Shown here one piece after another: positions 54,636-62,860 of a DNA stretch of 64,000 nt. The notes under the pieces were generated by a model. That model was not told the origin of the DNA, made no database searches, and saw only the letters and a program-made list of their open reading frames with translations. This stretch comes from Erysipelothrix sp. HDW6C (GTDB taxonomy: Bacteria > Bacillota_I > Bacilli_A > Erysipelotrichales > Erysipelotrichaceae): NCBI RefSeq assembly GCF_011299615.1, contig NZ_CP049861.1, forward strand, positions 1,984,001 through 2,048,000, written 5' to 3'. Made by a program: the position numbers and the translations under genes. The first letter of the stretch is position 1. Every line of letters begins with the position of its first letter.

Positions 54636-55469
54636 ATGTTTTATATCGGATGTCACTTATCATTTTCGAAAGGCTACGAAGCATTGGGTAAAGAAGCCCT
54701 TGCTGTAGGAGCAAATACGTTCCAGTTCTTTACACGCAGCCCACGTGGTGGTAAGGCAAAACCCCTTAATCTTGATGATGTCGAGAAACTCAATGTCATT
54801 ATAAAGGAAAACAATTTCAAACACATTCTCGCCCATGCGCCATATACATTGAATGCATGTAGCGACAAGGATTATACACGCACCTATGCGGAAGAAGTGA
54901 TGCGTGATGATATCTATCGTATGAGTTTCATCAAGGGCAGTCTCTACAATTTCCACCCCGGAAGTCATGTTGGCCAAGGTGTTGAGCCCGCTGTAGAGAT
55001 GATTGCAGGCATGTTGAACCGTGTTCTTGATCCCAATCAAGAAACAATCGTTCTACTCGAGACAATGGCAGGAAAAGGCTCTGAAGTCGGACGAACATTT
55101 GAAGAAATACAAGCAATCATCGAACGCGTTGAAGTCAAAGAAAAAATTGGCGTTTGCTGGGACACGTGTCATATTTATGATGCCGGTTACGATATTGTGA
55201 ATGATCTCGACGGTGTTATTCAAGAATTTGATCGCATTGTTGGATTGGATAAACTCCATGCCATTCATATTAATGATAGTAAGAACCCTTTTAATTCTCA
55301 TAAGGATCGTCATGAAAAAATTGGCCAGGGTTCAATCGGTCTCGAAACATTCGTAAATATCATCAACCACCCTAAACTTCGTCACTTACCATTCTACCTA
55401 GAAACACCCCAAGACGATGACGAAGGTTACGCCCAAGAGATTGCTTTATTACGCTCAAATCGCAAATAA
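54636..55469 (+). CDS. nfo: Endonuclease IV
   Basis: A 277-residue AP endonuclease with all trinuclear zinc motifs: G-C-H-L-S-F-S at the start, H-A-P-Y-T-L-N near 67, N-F-H-P-G-S-H near 106, [21 protein letters not shown] and [11 protein letters not shown]. It cuts DNA at abasic sites during base-excision repair. TGGAGG precedes the ATG. No terminator before the LytTR gene, so some co-transcription is possible. Confidence 0.95.
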   Translation: MFYIGCHLSFSKGYEALGKEALAVGANTFQFFTRSPRGGKAKPLNLDDVEKLNVIIKENNFKHILAHAPYTLNACSDKDYTRTYAEEVMRDDIYRMSFIKGSLYNFHPGSHVGQGVEPAVEMIAGMLNRVLDPNQETIVLLETMAGKGSEVGRTFEEIQAIIERVEVKEKIGVCWDTCHIYDAGYDIVNDLDGVIQEFDRIVGLDKLHAIHINDSKNPFNSHKDRHEKIGQGSIGLETFVNIINHPKLRHLPFYLETPQDDDEGYAQEIALLRSNRK

Positions 55470-55471
55470 TG

Positions 55472-55498
55472 CAACTTAGCAAGTGATTCTTACAACTT
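55472..55498 (+). promoter_or_regulatory. 21-bp-period CAACTT direct repeat, likely LytTR site
   Basis: CAACTT at 55472-55477 and 55493-55498, exactly 21 bp apart (two helical turns), just upstream of the -35 box. AgrA-type LytTR sites have the same spacing. GCAAGT/ACTTGC halves also form an overlapping inverted repeat. A likely autoregulatory site. Confidence 0.6.
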
Positions 55499-55510
55499 GC
55501 ACCCAATATC

Positions 55511-55538
55511 TTAACTTTTTTGGATACTTTGATATTAT
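55511..55538 (+). promoter_or_regulatory. Promoter of the LytTR/LiaF-like operon
   Basis: TTAACT and TATTAT with a 16-bp spacer, 20 bases before the GTG start. A weak -35 is consistent with dependence on an activator. Confidence 0.5.
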
Positions 55539-55557
55539 TGAGTCAGGAGGTGAGCCC

Positions 55558-55995
55558 GTGAAGATTCGTATCCTTGAGAATCCGGATTTAGAAGAAGATA
55601 TCATCATCGAATATCGTGAGCTCACCCCAGAGATTGAGTCCATGATTCAGAAATTGCAGAGTCAAGAGATTTTAGTCGAAGAACGTGGCAATGAACATGC
55701 CATCGATCTTAATCGCATTCTCTTCTTCGAAACTGAGGTTGATAATGTATATGCACATACACAGCAAAAATCGTATCGTACGAAGTACCGCTTGTATGAG
55801 CTTGAAGCATTACTCCCCAACAATTTTATGCGTATCTCTAAATCAACGATTGTGAATACACAACACATCGCATCCATTGAGCGTAACCTAACCTCATCAC
55901 GATGCATTCAATTCTTCGATACTCACAAAGTATCGTATGTTTCAAGAATGTATTTCTCACTCTTGAAAAAGAAACTCGATGAAAGGAGTTTATGA
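55558..55995 (+). CDS. LytTR-domain transcriptional regulator without receiver domain
   Basis: A 145-residue regulator from the GTG at 55558 (AGGAGGTGA six or so bases upstream). Residues 40-145 form a LytTR domain: D-L-N-R-I-L-F-F-E-T-E-V-D-N-V-Y-A-H-T, N-F-M-R-I-S-K-S-T-I-V-N and I-E-R-N-L. There is no receiver domain, as in LytTR Regulatory Systems (HdrR, BrsR), where a membrane partner inhibits the regulator. The partner would be the next gene, which overlaps by four bases. Confidence 0.85.
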   Translation: MKIRILENPDLEEDIIIEYRELTPEIESMIQKLQSQEILVEERGNEHAIDLNRILFFETEVDNVYAHTQQKSYRTKYRLYELEALLPNNFMRISKSTIVNTQHIASIERNLTSSRCIQFFDTHKVSYVSRMYFSLLKKKLDERSL

Positions 55996-56804
55996 TGAAA
56001 AAAAGAAATCTATTTTGGGGCCTATTCTTTACAGTAATAGCTGTCGCCCTATTTGGTCAAATGTTTAACTTCTTCACACTGGGAACAAGTGTCTTTAACT
56101 TATTCTTAACCGCACTGCTTGTTATTTTTGCCATCAGCAATCTACCAAGCTTGAATTTTTTCGGGATTGTCATGCCGCTAACATATGCATTGTACATAAA
56201 CAGCAAGTTCTTTAACTTTGATCCTAGTTTTTGGCAAATGACATTTGCGGGATTGCTCTTGAGCATTGGATTGCAAATGATATTCAAACGCCCTCGAGTA
56301 CGTGTCTTCAAATATAACGATTACAACGACTACGACTATAGTAACCGTAGTGAAGATAACTTTGGCTATTCAAAAAAAAATGACGACTTCGTAGAAGCCA
56401 GTTTTACTGAGACCAATTCTGACTCCAGTGGAGAAAAGGATTCCCGCGCAACCTACGAAGAAGATTCCAACAACGAAAAGGTTCGTATTAGTGCAAACTT
56501 TACCGACCGAACACGTTACGTACGATCCACTAATTTTACGGATGGGTCCATTGAAAATAACTTTGGCTCGCTTCGTGTATACTTTGATCAATCAACATTT
56601 AATAGAAACGGTTCTAAGCTTTATGTCGACTGTAACTTCGGTCAAATCGTCCTGTATCTTCCTTCCGATCTGAATGTCATTAACAATGTATCAACAACAC
56701 TGGGTGGTATCGATGATGACTTCAACAGAGCTCACAAAGATGGCCCAACTTTAACCATTTATGGTGATGTCTCCTTTGGTAATCTTAAGATTATTTTCAT
56801 CTAA
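55992..56804 (+). CDS. LiaF-like membrane protein, partner of LytTR regulator
   Basis: A 270-residue protein with four hydrophobic segments in residues 8-98 (LiaI/LiaF-type), an acidic, Ser/Asn/Asp-rich linker (about 110-160) and a C-terminal beta-repeat domain (about 180-270) with N-F-G-S-L-R-V-Y-F-D, C-N-F-G-Q-I-V-L-Y-L-P and G-D-V-S-F-G-N-L-K-I, as in LiaF/VraT cell-envelope-stress proteins. It probably controls the LytTR regulator at the membrane. Its start overlaps the regulator stop (ATGA). Confidence 0.82.
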   Translation: MMKKRNLFWGLFFTVIAVALFGQMFNFFTLGTSVFNLFLTALLVIFAISNLPSLNFFGIVMPLTYALYINSKFFNFDPSFWQMTFAGLLLSIGLQMIFKRPRVRVFKYNDYNDYDYSNRSEDNFGYSKKNDDFVEASFTETNSDSSGEKDSRATYEEDSNNEKVRISANFTDRTRYVRSTNFTDGSIENNFGSLRVYFDQSTFNRNGSKLYVDCNFGQIVLYLPSDLNVINNVSTTLGGIDDDFNRAHKDGPTLTIYGDVSFGNLKIIFI

Positions 56805-56835
56805 AATAGAGCGATTTATTTCGCTCTATTTTTTT
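56803..56835 (+). terminator. Terminator after LiaF-like gene
   Basis: AATAGAGCGA and TCGCTCTATT with a six-base loop, then T residues. Confidence 0.9.
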
Positions 56836-56857
56836 AAACTTTTGTTTCTAAAAACTA

Positions 56858-56886
56858 TTGCCTTTTACGACAATGGTTGTTATAAT
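56858..56886 (+). promoter_or_regulatory. tRNA-Leu promoter
   Basis: TTGCCT and TATAAT with a 17-bp spacer, 21 bases before the tRNA. Confidence 0.65.
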
Positions 56887-56907
56887 CTATAAGCATTACA
56901 TATGAAT

Positions 56908-56991
56908 GCGGGCGTGGTGAAATTGGCAGACACACTAGACTTAGGATCTAGCGCCTATGGCATGGAGGTTCGAGTCCTCTCGCCCGCACCA
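56908..56991 (+). tRNA. tRNA-Leu (UAG anticodon)
   Basis: An 84-nt type II tRNA: acceptor GCGGGCG with CGCCCGC, anticodon loop CTTAGGA giving UAG, long variable arm and encoded CCA. A terminator follows at 57003. Confidence 0.95.
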
Positions 56992-57002
56992 AACTTTAAT
57001 TT

Positions 57003-57028
57003 AACCATCATTTAATGATGGTTTTTAT
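57003..57028 (+). terminator. Terminator after tRNA-Leu
   Basis: AACCATCATT and AATGATGGTT arms and a T-rich run. Confidence 0.85.
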
Positions 57029-57055
57029 TTTAATAGATATACGAAGGAGTAGCTC

Positions 57056-57628
57056 ATGAAAACTCGTCCACACCTTACAGACCAACTATCACCTAAAGAA
57101 TTCCTTGACTTCTATTACCTTAAAGAGGAGCTTGTTGATTTTTGCCGCAGGAACGGATTGCAAACTAGTGGTGGCAAGCTAGAAATAACACACCGCATTG
57201 AAGTATTTTTACGAACCGGCGAGCACACTCAAAAGTCATGTAAGTCATCTCAAAATCTTGTAACAAACCTTAACTTGGACTCCCTAATCGAAGAAAATAT
57301 AAAATGCTCCGAAATTCATCGAGCATTCTTTAAAGAACAATTGGGCACTACTTTTTCCTTTAATGTAGCATTTCAAACCTGGCTAAAAAGCAATGCAGGT
57401 AAAACATATCAAGATGCTTGTGCTGCTTACACAAGGATAAAAGCAGAGAAAAGAGTGACGAAAACAACAATTGATAAACAGTTCGAATATAACACCTACA
57501 TTCGCGACTTCTTTGCTGATAATAATGATTATAGCTTAAATGATGCTATCCAATGTTGGAAATATAAAAAATCATTGCCTGGTCTCAATAAGTATGATGT
57601 CAATGATTTAGTGGTTCTGACTAAATGA
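57056..57628 (+). CDS. SAP-domain/DUF6434-like protein
   Basis: A 190-residue protein. Residues 15-60 look like a SAP DNA-binding helix pair (L-V-D-F-C-R-R-N-G-L-Q-T-S-G-G-K-L-E-I-T-H-R-I). Residues 95-185 fit the DUF6434 pattern, with F-N-V-A-F-Q-T-W-L-K-S-N-A-G-K-T-Y and F-E-Y-N-T-Y-I-R-D-F. Function unknown; nucleic-acid binding is likely. AAGGAG is seven bases before the ATG. Monocistronic. Confidence 0.75.
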   Translation: MKTRPHLTDQLSPKEFLDFYYLKEELVDFCRRNGLQTSGGKLEITHRIEVFLRTGEHTQKSCKSSQNLVTNLNLDSLIEENIKCSEIHRAFFKEQLGTTFSFNVAFQTWLKSNAGKTYQDACAAYTRIKAEKRVTKTTIDKQFEYNTYIRDFFADNNDYSLNDAIQCWKYKKSLPGLNKYDVNDLVVLTK

Positions 57629-57746
57629 ACATTTAAGGATCGCAAAGATAAAAATTAATTTTGCTTCGAGATTTAATAACATTGAGATTATTTTGTTCTC
57701 AATACTGATTAGCCGCTTGTTAGATTATTACGTTACTATATTATGC

Positions 57747-57789
57747 ATAGAACCTCCACTTAATTTAGCAGAGGTTCTATTTTGTTTTT
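57747..57789 (+). terminator. Terminator between convergent genes
   Basis: ATAGAACCTC and GAGGTTCTAT arms with a 14-base loop, then TTTGTTTTT on the plus strand; it overlaps the end of the minus-strand gene. Confidence 0.75.
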
Positions 57790-57998
57790 ACGATATGTTC
57801 TTTGGCATTCTCAATTGTATTCAGATAATCTGCGTTAAAGGGTTCAATAAGCAGTTTATCCAATTGTGCCTCAATGGACCATAAAACCATTTGTTCAGCT
57901 TTGTGTTCGAAACATGCCACATTTTCACTAACACGATAACATAAATTGTAGAGTACAAGCGTTTCCTCTTTTGTTAACGTAATTGTTATCTTTTCCAT
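57777..57998 (-). CDS. Hypothetical 73-residue soluble protein
   Basis: Begins M-E-K-I-T-I-T-L-T-K-E-E-T-L-V-L and continues as amphipathic helices with C-Y-R-V-S-E-N-V-A-C and a conserved-looking Cys pair. AAGGAG lies before the ATG. No family recognised; the start resembles small regulatory or antitoxin-like proteins, but there is no partner toxin gene. Confidence 0.6.
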   Translation of the reverse strand: MEKITITLTKEETLVLYNLCYRVSENVACFEHKAEQMVLWSIEAQLDKLLIEPFNADYLNTIENAKEHIVKTK

Positions 57999-58044
57999 AA
58001 TAGTATACTCCTTTAATCTATCACTCAGGCATTACTCATAATCA

Positions 58045-58082
58045 AACTATCGTTAACATGCCATGGCATATCAACGATAGTT
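58045..58082. repeat. 38-bp nested palindrome without T-run
   Basis: AACTATCGTT and AACGATAGTT flank ATGCCATGGCAT, itself a perfect 12-bp palindrome, with three-base unpaired segments between. It lies between two minus-strand small genes and has no T-run, so it is not a standard terminator. Confidence 0.7.
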
Positions 58083-58101
58083 CCGAATTACACTTGGGTG
58101 C

Positions 58102-58293
58102 TCACTTCCGCAAATTTTCAACCAAACCAATAAGGTATCCAACACCAAGCAATAGTAGAACTAATACTGCAGGAATCACTACAAATACCATCGTTGATAA
58201 CTGATTACTCGAATTATACTCACCATAGCTACTGTACAAGAACAAGGTGATTATCGCAAAGACAAACGGGGAAACATGCATAATTTTTTTCAT
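58102..58293 (-). CDS. Hypothetical 63-residue membrane protein
   Basis: Two hydrophobic segments (about 8-20 and 36-56) separated by a short polar loop Y-G-E-Y-N-S-S-N-Q and a basic tail. The ribosome binding site is poor (GGGTAG). No family recognised; it may be co-transcribed with the 73-residue gene downstream, with the palindrome between them. Confidence 0.5.
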   Translation of the reverse strand: MKKIMHVSPFVFAIITLFLYSSYGEYNSSNQLSTMVFVVIPAVLVLLLLGVGYLIGLVENLRK

Positions 58294-58491
58294 TGAAGCT
58301 ACCCAACCCTTCTCATAAGTAAATTATACATAATTTACTACTCATTGTATATTACCCACTTGCAATCATAGTACGTTAGCAAATAGCCATGGTTAAAAAT
58401 AATACGATGACTGACTATTAAGCTATCAGCTAATGAATTCGTAAATTTAATACGCTATATTTGTATTGTCAGTACCAAAGGAGCGTAGTTT

Positions 58492-58725
58492 ATGACAAGG
58501 TTAGATCTGAAAAAACTTGGTGTGGTTTTGTATCAGTTGCGTATTGAATCATCGATGACACTACGTGGGGTTGCTGATCAAATGAGCATCACACACAAGT
58601 CAGTTCAGTTTTGGGAACAAGGCGTAAACGAAATAAAACTTTCAAAGTTCATTGAACTTTGCGCTCTCTATGACACAACACCGGATAGAGTTTTAGAAAG
58701 AGCGAATCTGATTGTATCTGATTAA
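58492..58725 (+). CDS. Small XRE-family helix-turn-helix protein
   Basis: A 77-residue Cro/C1-type HTH: L-R-I-E-S-S-M-T-L-R-G-V-A-D-Q-M-S, I-T-H-K-S-V-Q-F-W-E-Q-G, then L-S-K-F-I-E-L-C-A-L-Y. AAAGGAG lies upstream. No second domain. Its target is unknown; it stands alone between a promoter-like region and a lipoprotein-like gene. Confidence 0.82.
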   Translation: MTRLDLKKLGVVLYQLRIESSMTLRGVADQMSITHKSVQFWEQGVNEIKLSKFIELCALYDTTPDRVLERANLIVSD

Positions 58726-58879
58726 GTACAGAGATTCCTTTATCTTATCTATCCGTGTCTTAACATAGATGTACATTACTATTGGAGGAGGACAATTTCA
58801 AAGCACAGGGCCAAGCCCCAAATTGTAATTAAATCAAACAAATCATTATATATGTACGATGTGTACAATGGAGGAAGAA

Positions 58880-59539
58880 ATGATAGAACAAAATAACAAA
58901 GATTTAGAACAACTTACACAAGGTAATGAAAAGAAGCCTTTTTATAAGAAAGCATGGTTCATTGCTCTTGTTGCTTTCGTCGTAATCGGTGGTATCGGTA
59001 ATGCCCTTGGAACGGGAAATGACAAGAAAGACGATAAAAAACCAGAAACAAACGAAACTGCGAACAATAACGATAAAGATAAAGAAGCTGAGAAAGAAAA
59101 AGAAGACGCGAAGGAAAAAGAGAAAGACAAACAAAAAGAACCTGGATTTGGTAGCGTTGTTGAATTTGATGGGTTGGAGATTAAATTTAACGAAGGCTAC
59201 GAATTTACTGTTCTTGAAAACCAATTCTCTGAATTAAATGGTGCTGAAGTCATTAAAATCCCCGTAACAGTAAAGAATGTGTCCAAAGAGGTTAATGGTC
59301 TCAATAGCTTCAGTGTTGATGTATATGGTCCACAAGGCGTAACACTAAGTTCTGTTTATCACTACTTCTCAGATGCAGAAGATAACGATGTTTACTCAAT
59401 TGCTGGCATCAAAGCATTGCGTCCTGATGTTGAAGTTAGTGCATTCATGCATGTACTTTATGATGGCGATGGTGACTACTTCATCTCATTTGATAACTTC
59501 TTGAAACGTGTAGAAGTCAAACTAAATATTAAAAAATAA
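58880..59539 (+). CDS. Membrane-anchored DUF4352-like protein
   Basis: A 219-residue protein with a cytoplasmic N-terminus, one membrane segment (about 24-43), a lysine/glutamate/aspartate-rich linker (about 48-95) and an extracellular immunoglobulin-like domain (about 100-219), as in DUF4352 proteins. GGAGGAAGA lies directly before the ATG at 58880; the earlier in-frame ATG at 58868 would overlap the site. Function unknown. Confidence 0.72.
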   Translation: MIEQNNKDLEQLTQGNEKKPFYKKAWFIALVAFVVIGGIGNALGTGNDKKDDKKPETNETANNNDKDKEAEKEKEDAKEKEKDKQKEPGFGSVVEFDGLEIKFNEGYEFTVLENQFSELNGAEVIKIPVTVKNVSKEVNGLNSFSVDVYGPQGVTLSSVYHYFSDAEDNDVYSIAGIKALRPDVEVSAFMHVLYDGDGDYFISFDNFLKRVEVKLNIKK

Positions 59540-59544
59540 AACTG

Positions 59545-59587
59545 AACCCCGCAAAGATTCTTACGTGTCACTTGCGGGGTTATTTTT
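59545..59587. terminator. Bidirectional terminator
   Basis: AACCCCGCAA and TTGCGGGGTT arms with a 17-base loop, flanked by A- and T-runs, between convergent genes. Confidence 0.85.
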
Positions 59588-60467
59588 ACTTTTGCTCGGA
59601 AAATTTAAAACAATCAATCATTTCTCGATGCACTTCTGATATGGTCTTTCCTGCCATCATAACAGCATAGTTAACGGTCTTCATTGAGAGATTACCAACC
59701 TCAATGCGATTCAGTACTCCTGATTCAAGCAATGGTTTTACAAAGGGTTCAGGAAGGACGGTAACACCCAAGCCACTCTGTACAGACTGGGTCAATACCT
59801 CAGTGTTGATGCTTTCAATAAATGGTACGACTTCAATACCAATTTGATGTGTTGCCTCATCAAAACAGTCACGTAGCGTACTGCCCTTCTCTCGAAGTAG
59901 AAAAGGCGTATTAAGTAGAAACTCTCGCAACGGTAATGTCTGTAGTTCCTGTATCATCTTCGGCTTGCCAACAATATACAACTTATACTGTGAGAGAACT
60001 TCTTGATAGTATGATACATTGGATTCAAAACCTTCAGTAAAAGCGATGTCTATTTCACCGGAATTAAGTCTTTCTTGTATTTGTTTCACATTCTCACAGT
60101 ATATTTTCAAAGGAGTATCTGCATACTTTTTGCGAAATGACGTGATTGCAGGATCAAGAGAGTTTGCTGCGATGGTTAAACTTACACCAATGCGTAAAGG
60201 CACAGATTCAACTCCTGTTGACTTAAAGTTCTCCAACGCAACATAATCCGCCATCAGTTGCATTGCTTTAATCCTAAACACCCTTCCTGACTCATTAAGA
60301 CTGAGTTTGTTATTAATGCGATCAAACAGTTGAATTCCAATTGCCTCCTCTAGTTCGCGAATTGTTTTTGATATCGCCGGTTGCGATAGATATAACATTT
60401 GCGCTGTCTTTGTGATTGACAAGGATTCACTGACAGCGAGGAATATTTCAAGTTGTCTCATATTCAT
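59586..60467 (-). CDS. LysR-family transcriptional regulator
   Basis: About 293 residues: an N-terminal winged helix (M-R-Q-L-E-I-F-L-A-V-S-E-S-L-S-I-T-K-T-A-Q, with S-Q-P-A-I-S-K-T-I-R-E-L-E) and a two-lobed effector domain with a G-L-G-V-T-V-L-P near 235. It is divergent from the chromate-transporter-like pair and probably controls it. Three closely spaced ATGs exist; 60467 fits the AAAGG site best. Confidence 0.9.
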   Translation of the reverse strand: MNMRQLEIFLAVSESLSITKTAQMLYLSQPAISKTIRELEEAIGIQLFDRINNKLSLNESGRVFRIKAMQLMADYVALENFKSTGVESVPLRIGVSLTIAANSLDPAITSFRKKYADTPLKIYCENVKQIQERLNSGEIDIAFTEGFESNVSYYQEVLSQYKLYIVGKPKMIQELQTLPLREFLLNTPFLLREKGSTLRDCFDEATHQIGIEVVPFIESINTEVLTQSVQSGLGVTVLPEPFVKPLLESGVLNRIEVGNLSMKTVNYAVMMAGKTISEVHREMIDCFKFSEQK

Positions 60468-60561
60468 AAGTATCATAACCTTTCAGTTATAATAAGTTTA
60501 CTATATATGTATTTTTAGTCAATGTATATTCTTGCTATACTCATGCATAGGAGGAATTCGA

Positions 60562-61110
60562 ATGAATAAAAATATCAAACTATTTAAAGTCTATTTAATG
60601 GCTGGATCATTTACTTTCTCAGGAGGTATGGCAATGCTCCCACTTGTAGAACGCGAACTTTGCGATAAACACAATCTTATGGATAAGCAGACGCTGTACG
60701 AATATTCAGCTTTAGCGCAAACGTTTCCAGGTGTGATTGCATTGAATAATGCCTGTTTCGTTGGCAAGAAAATTAATGGAACATCAGGAATGATTGCAGC
60801 TGGATTGGGGGCAATATTTCCTGCCTATGTGCTCATGTCAATTGCGACCGTTCTGTATCAACTCCTACCGCAAGAAGGGATCATGCTGAGTGTTCTTGCC
60901 GGAATTCGCGCAACCTCTACAGCGTTTCTATTTACTGCCGCATTGGGTGTCGCCAAACACAGTCTAAAAACCACGCTGCAGATTGTTGTCGCAATCCTTT
61001 GCTTTGGTCTCACAGTCCTCAATCTTGTCAGCGCTCCATTACTTATTGCTGCTGCAGGCATTATAGGATTTGTGCTTATCTTAGTCAAAAAGGAGCCAAC
61101 ATGCTTATAG
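60562..61110 (+). CDS. ChrA chromate-transporter half protein, N-terminal type
   Basis: A 182-residue membrane protein of the short ChrA family: F-T-F-S-G-G-M-A-M-L-P-L near 22 is the hallmark loop, then A-Q-T-F-P-G-V-I-A-L-N-N-A and G-A-I-F-P-A-Y-V. Short ChrA proteins work as heterodimers. The true substrate in this family may be chromate, sulfate or another anion. AGGAGGAATT precedes the ATG. It overlaps the second half by 10 bases. Confidence 0.88.
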   Translation: MNKNIKLFKVYLMAGSFTFSGGMAMLPLVERELCDKHNLMDKQTLYEYSALAQTFPGVIALNNACFVGKKINGTSGMIAAGLGAIFPAYVLMSIATVLYQLLPQEGIMLSVLAGIRATSTAFLFTAALGVAKHSLKTTLQIVVAILCFGLTVLNLVSAPLLIAAAGIIGFVLILVKKEPTCL

Positions 61111-61655
61111 CAATGTTTCTTACCTTTCTTAAGATTGGATTTCTTGGGTTTGGTGGAGGTTATGCCATGCTGTCTCTAATTTATGAGGAATCACAAGTGT
61201 TTGGGATGACAGCAGCGCAGTTTGCCGACCTTAATGTACTCGATGGATTAATACCTGGTCCCATCGCAATCAACTCTGCAACGTATGTAGGACAGATGTA
61301 TGGTGGGTACATCATGGCACTGGTCACAACATTGGCAGTTAGCATTCCATCGCTTGTCTTTGTTCCCATATTTATGAAGTACGAACAAACCATTCAAGAA
61401 AATAGATTTCTTAACAGTGTTCTTGAACACATTAAATCAGCATCAGTTGGACTTATCTTTGCCGTTGGCTTTATTCTTCTTCTCTCAAGTGCATTCGGAA
61501 TTGAGTCAATGAATGCGTGGCGAAATATTGAAATTAACTGGAAATCACTTTTAATCATTTTTGGTGTTTTCACCATACACTATAAATACGATACAAACCC
61601 CATTCTCTTAATTGTACTTGCTGGGATCTTGGGTGGAATAATGCATGTCTTTTAA
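61101..61655 (+). CDS. ChrA chromate-transporter half protein, C-terminal type
   Basis: A 184-residue partner: F-L-K-I-G-F-L-G-F-G-G-G-Y-A-M-L near 12, D-G-L-I-P-G-P-I-A-I-N-S-A-T-Y-V-G near 45, six hydrophobic segments. AAGGAG precedes the ATG. Together with the first half it makes one antiparallel two-subunit transporter. A partial T-rich tail follows, no clear hairpin seen. Confidence 0.88.
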   Translation: MLIAMFLTFLKIGFLGFGGGYAMLSLIYEESQVFGMTAAQFADLNVLDGLIPGPIAINSATYVGQMYGGYIMALVTTLAVSIPSLVFVPIFMKYEQTIQENRFLNSVLEHIKSASVGLIFAVGFILLLSSAFGIESMNAWRNIEINWKSLLIIFGVFTIHYKYDTNPILLIVLAGILGGIMHVF

Positions 61656-61710
61656 TTTTACTTTTTGATACCAACATGATACTATTTCAAAAACACATTG
61701 CGGAGGGATC

Positions 61711-61977
61711 ATGAAGTATTATCTTATATTTGTAATCTGTTTAAGTATACTCGCCACCTTACTCATGAGACTCGATAAACGCAACGCAACACAACATCGC
61801 ATGCGAATCTCAGAAATCACCTTTGTATATCTTGCTTTCTTAGGGGGCTTTCCTGGAATTCTAATGGGTGGTACGCTCTTTCATCACAAAACAAAGAAGC
61901 GCACTTTCCAACTGAAAATCATCTTTGCTGCCCTGCTTCATGGTGCGCTTGCGTATTCCCTATTGAGTCTAAAATAA
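61711..61977 (+). CDS. DUF1294 family membrane protein
   Basis: An 88-residue protein with the DUF1294 pattern: D-K-R-x-A-x-x-x-x-x-R-I-S-E, F-L-G-G-F-P-G-I-L-M-G, H-K-T-K-K-x-x-F and three hydrophobic segments. Function unknown. GGAGGGAT precedes the ATG. Confidence 0.85.
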   Translation: MKYYLIFVICLSILATLLMRLDKRNATQHRMRISEITFVYLAFLGGFPGILMGGTLFHHKTKKRTFQLKIIFAALLHGALAYSLLSLK

Positions 61978-62017
61978 AGAGAGTCTCACCTTCTTACGAA
62001 GCGTGAGACTCTCTTTA
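61975..62017. terminator. Bidirectional terminator with 15-bp arms
   Basis: TAAAGAGAGTCTCAC pairs with GTGAGACTCTCTTTA, enclosing CTTC-TTAC-GAAG. It overlaps the DUF1294 stop and abuts the stop of the TPM gene. Confidence 0.92.
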
Positions 62018-62860
62018 CTAAAATCCGCGTCCTTTACCACCATGTGTTCGTCCAGAACTTGAACGATGGGTTGTACTGCGTGGTGCACTAGATCGTGAAC
62101 GGGTAGCACTACTCGAACGATACGTGGCTCTTGGAAGTGGAGAATATGCAGATGAAGTATTCGTATCAATCAATTCAGTCTCTGCTTCCCCAGGCATGTA
62201 CTCCGCGTTATAATGGGATGCAAGATTAAATCCTGGGATTGTGGGATTGTATTTCTTAGTGAGTGAGCGCCGTCTAAAGAAGGCAATAATTCCGCCTGTC
62301 GCGGCTCCTCCAAGAGTGGTTGTAATAGGGTCAACTTCCTCTTTTACTTTTTCAGGAAACGTATTTGATCCATCATCAAATCCGAGTTCTACAAATGTTC
62401 CAATATCAGTGAGCGCAATTTGAAAGGCATCTGTATACTTGGCTTTTGAAACTTTCGGTGTCATATGATCAAGAATTCTGTCCAACCGTTCATCAGAAAG
62501 ATAATTAATCATACGTCCTGTTGTAGAAATATAGACCATACGGTTATCCATGTCTACAAGAATTAATGCACCTGAGTAATCACTTCCAATACCATAACCA
62601 TTGTAGTCATAATAATCATCCGCATAGGCTTCTGATGTTTTCCCTTGAGCATCATTGGTTGTAACAATTACAAGATCCATATTATGGTGCTTGATAAATG
62701 CCTCAACTTCAGCCTGAAGTGTTGCGACATCTGATTCTGTGATAATTCTTGCATCATCGATGACACGAACCCCATCATCAGCTTGAGTTTCGGCACGTAC
62801 AGTATGTGTTGTGAATACAAAAAAAAGACACATAAATAAGAGTGTAAATAGTTTCTTCAT
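62018..62860 (-). CDS. ydjH: TPM-domain membrane protein (YdjH/YgcG type)
   Basis: A 280-residue protein: signal peptide, extracytoplasmic TPM domain (about 28-170; V-I-D-D-A-R-I-I-T near 32, G-S-D-Y-S-G-A-L-I-L-V-D), one membrane segment near 180-195 and a cytoplasmic tail that ends in Ser/Arg/Gly-rich sequence S-S-G-R-T-H-G-G-K-G-R-G-F. TAATG couples it with the upstream zinc-ribbon gene. Matches ydjH in the B. subtilis ydjFGHI stress cluster by order and domain. Confidence 0.85.
   Translation of the reverse strand: MKKLFTLLFMCLFFVFTTHTVRAETQADDGVRVIDDARIITESDVATLQAEVEAFIKHHNMDLVIVTTNDAQGKTSEAYADDYYDYNGYGIGSDYSGALILVDMDNRMVYISTTGRMINYLSDERLDRILDHMTPKVSKAKYTDAFQIALTDIGTFVELGFDDGSNTFPEKVKEEVDPITTTLGGAATGGIIAFFRRRSLTKKYNPTIPGFNLASHYNAEYMPGEAETELIDTNTSSAYSPLPRATYRSSSATRSRSSAPRSTTHRSSSGRTHGGKGRGF

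Noticed and set aside
57777-57998. Toxin-antitoxin module at the 73-residue gene
   Set aside because: The start resembles small regulatory proteins, but no adjacent toxin-like gene exists and the neighbour is a two-segment membrane protein of different layout.
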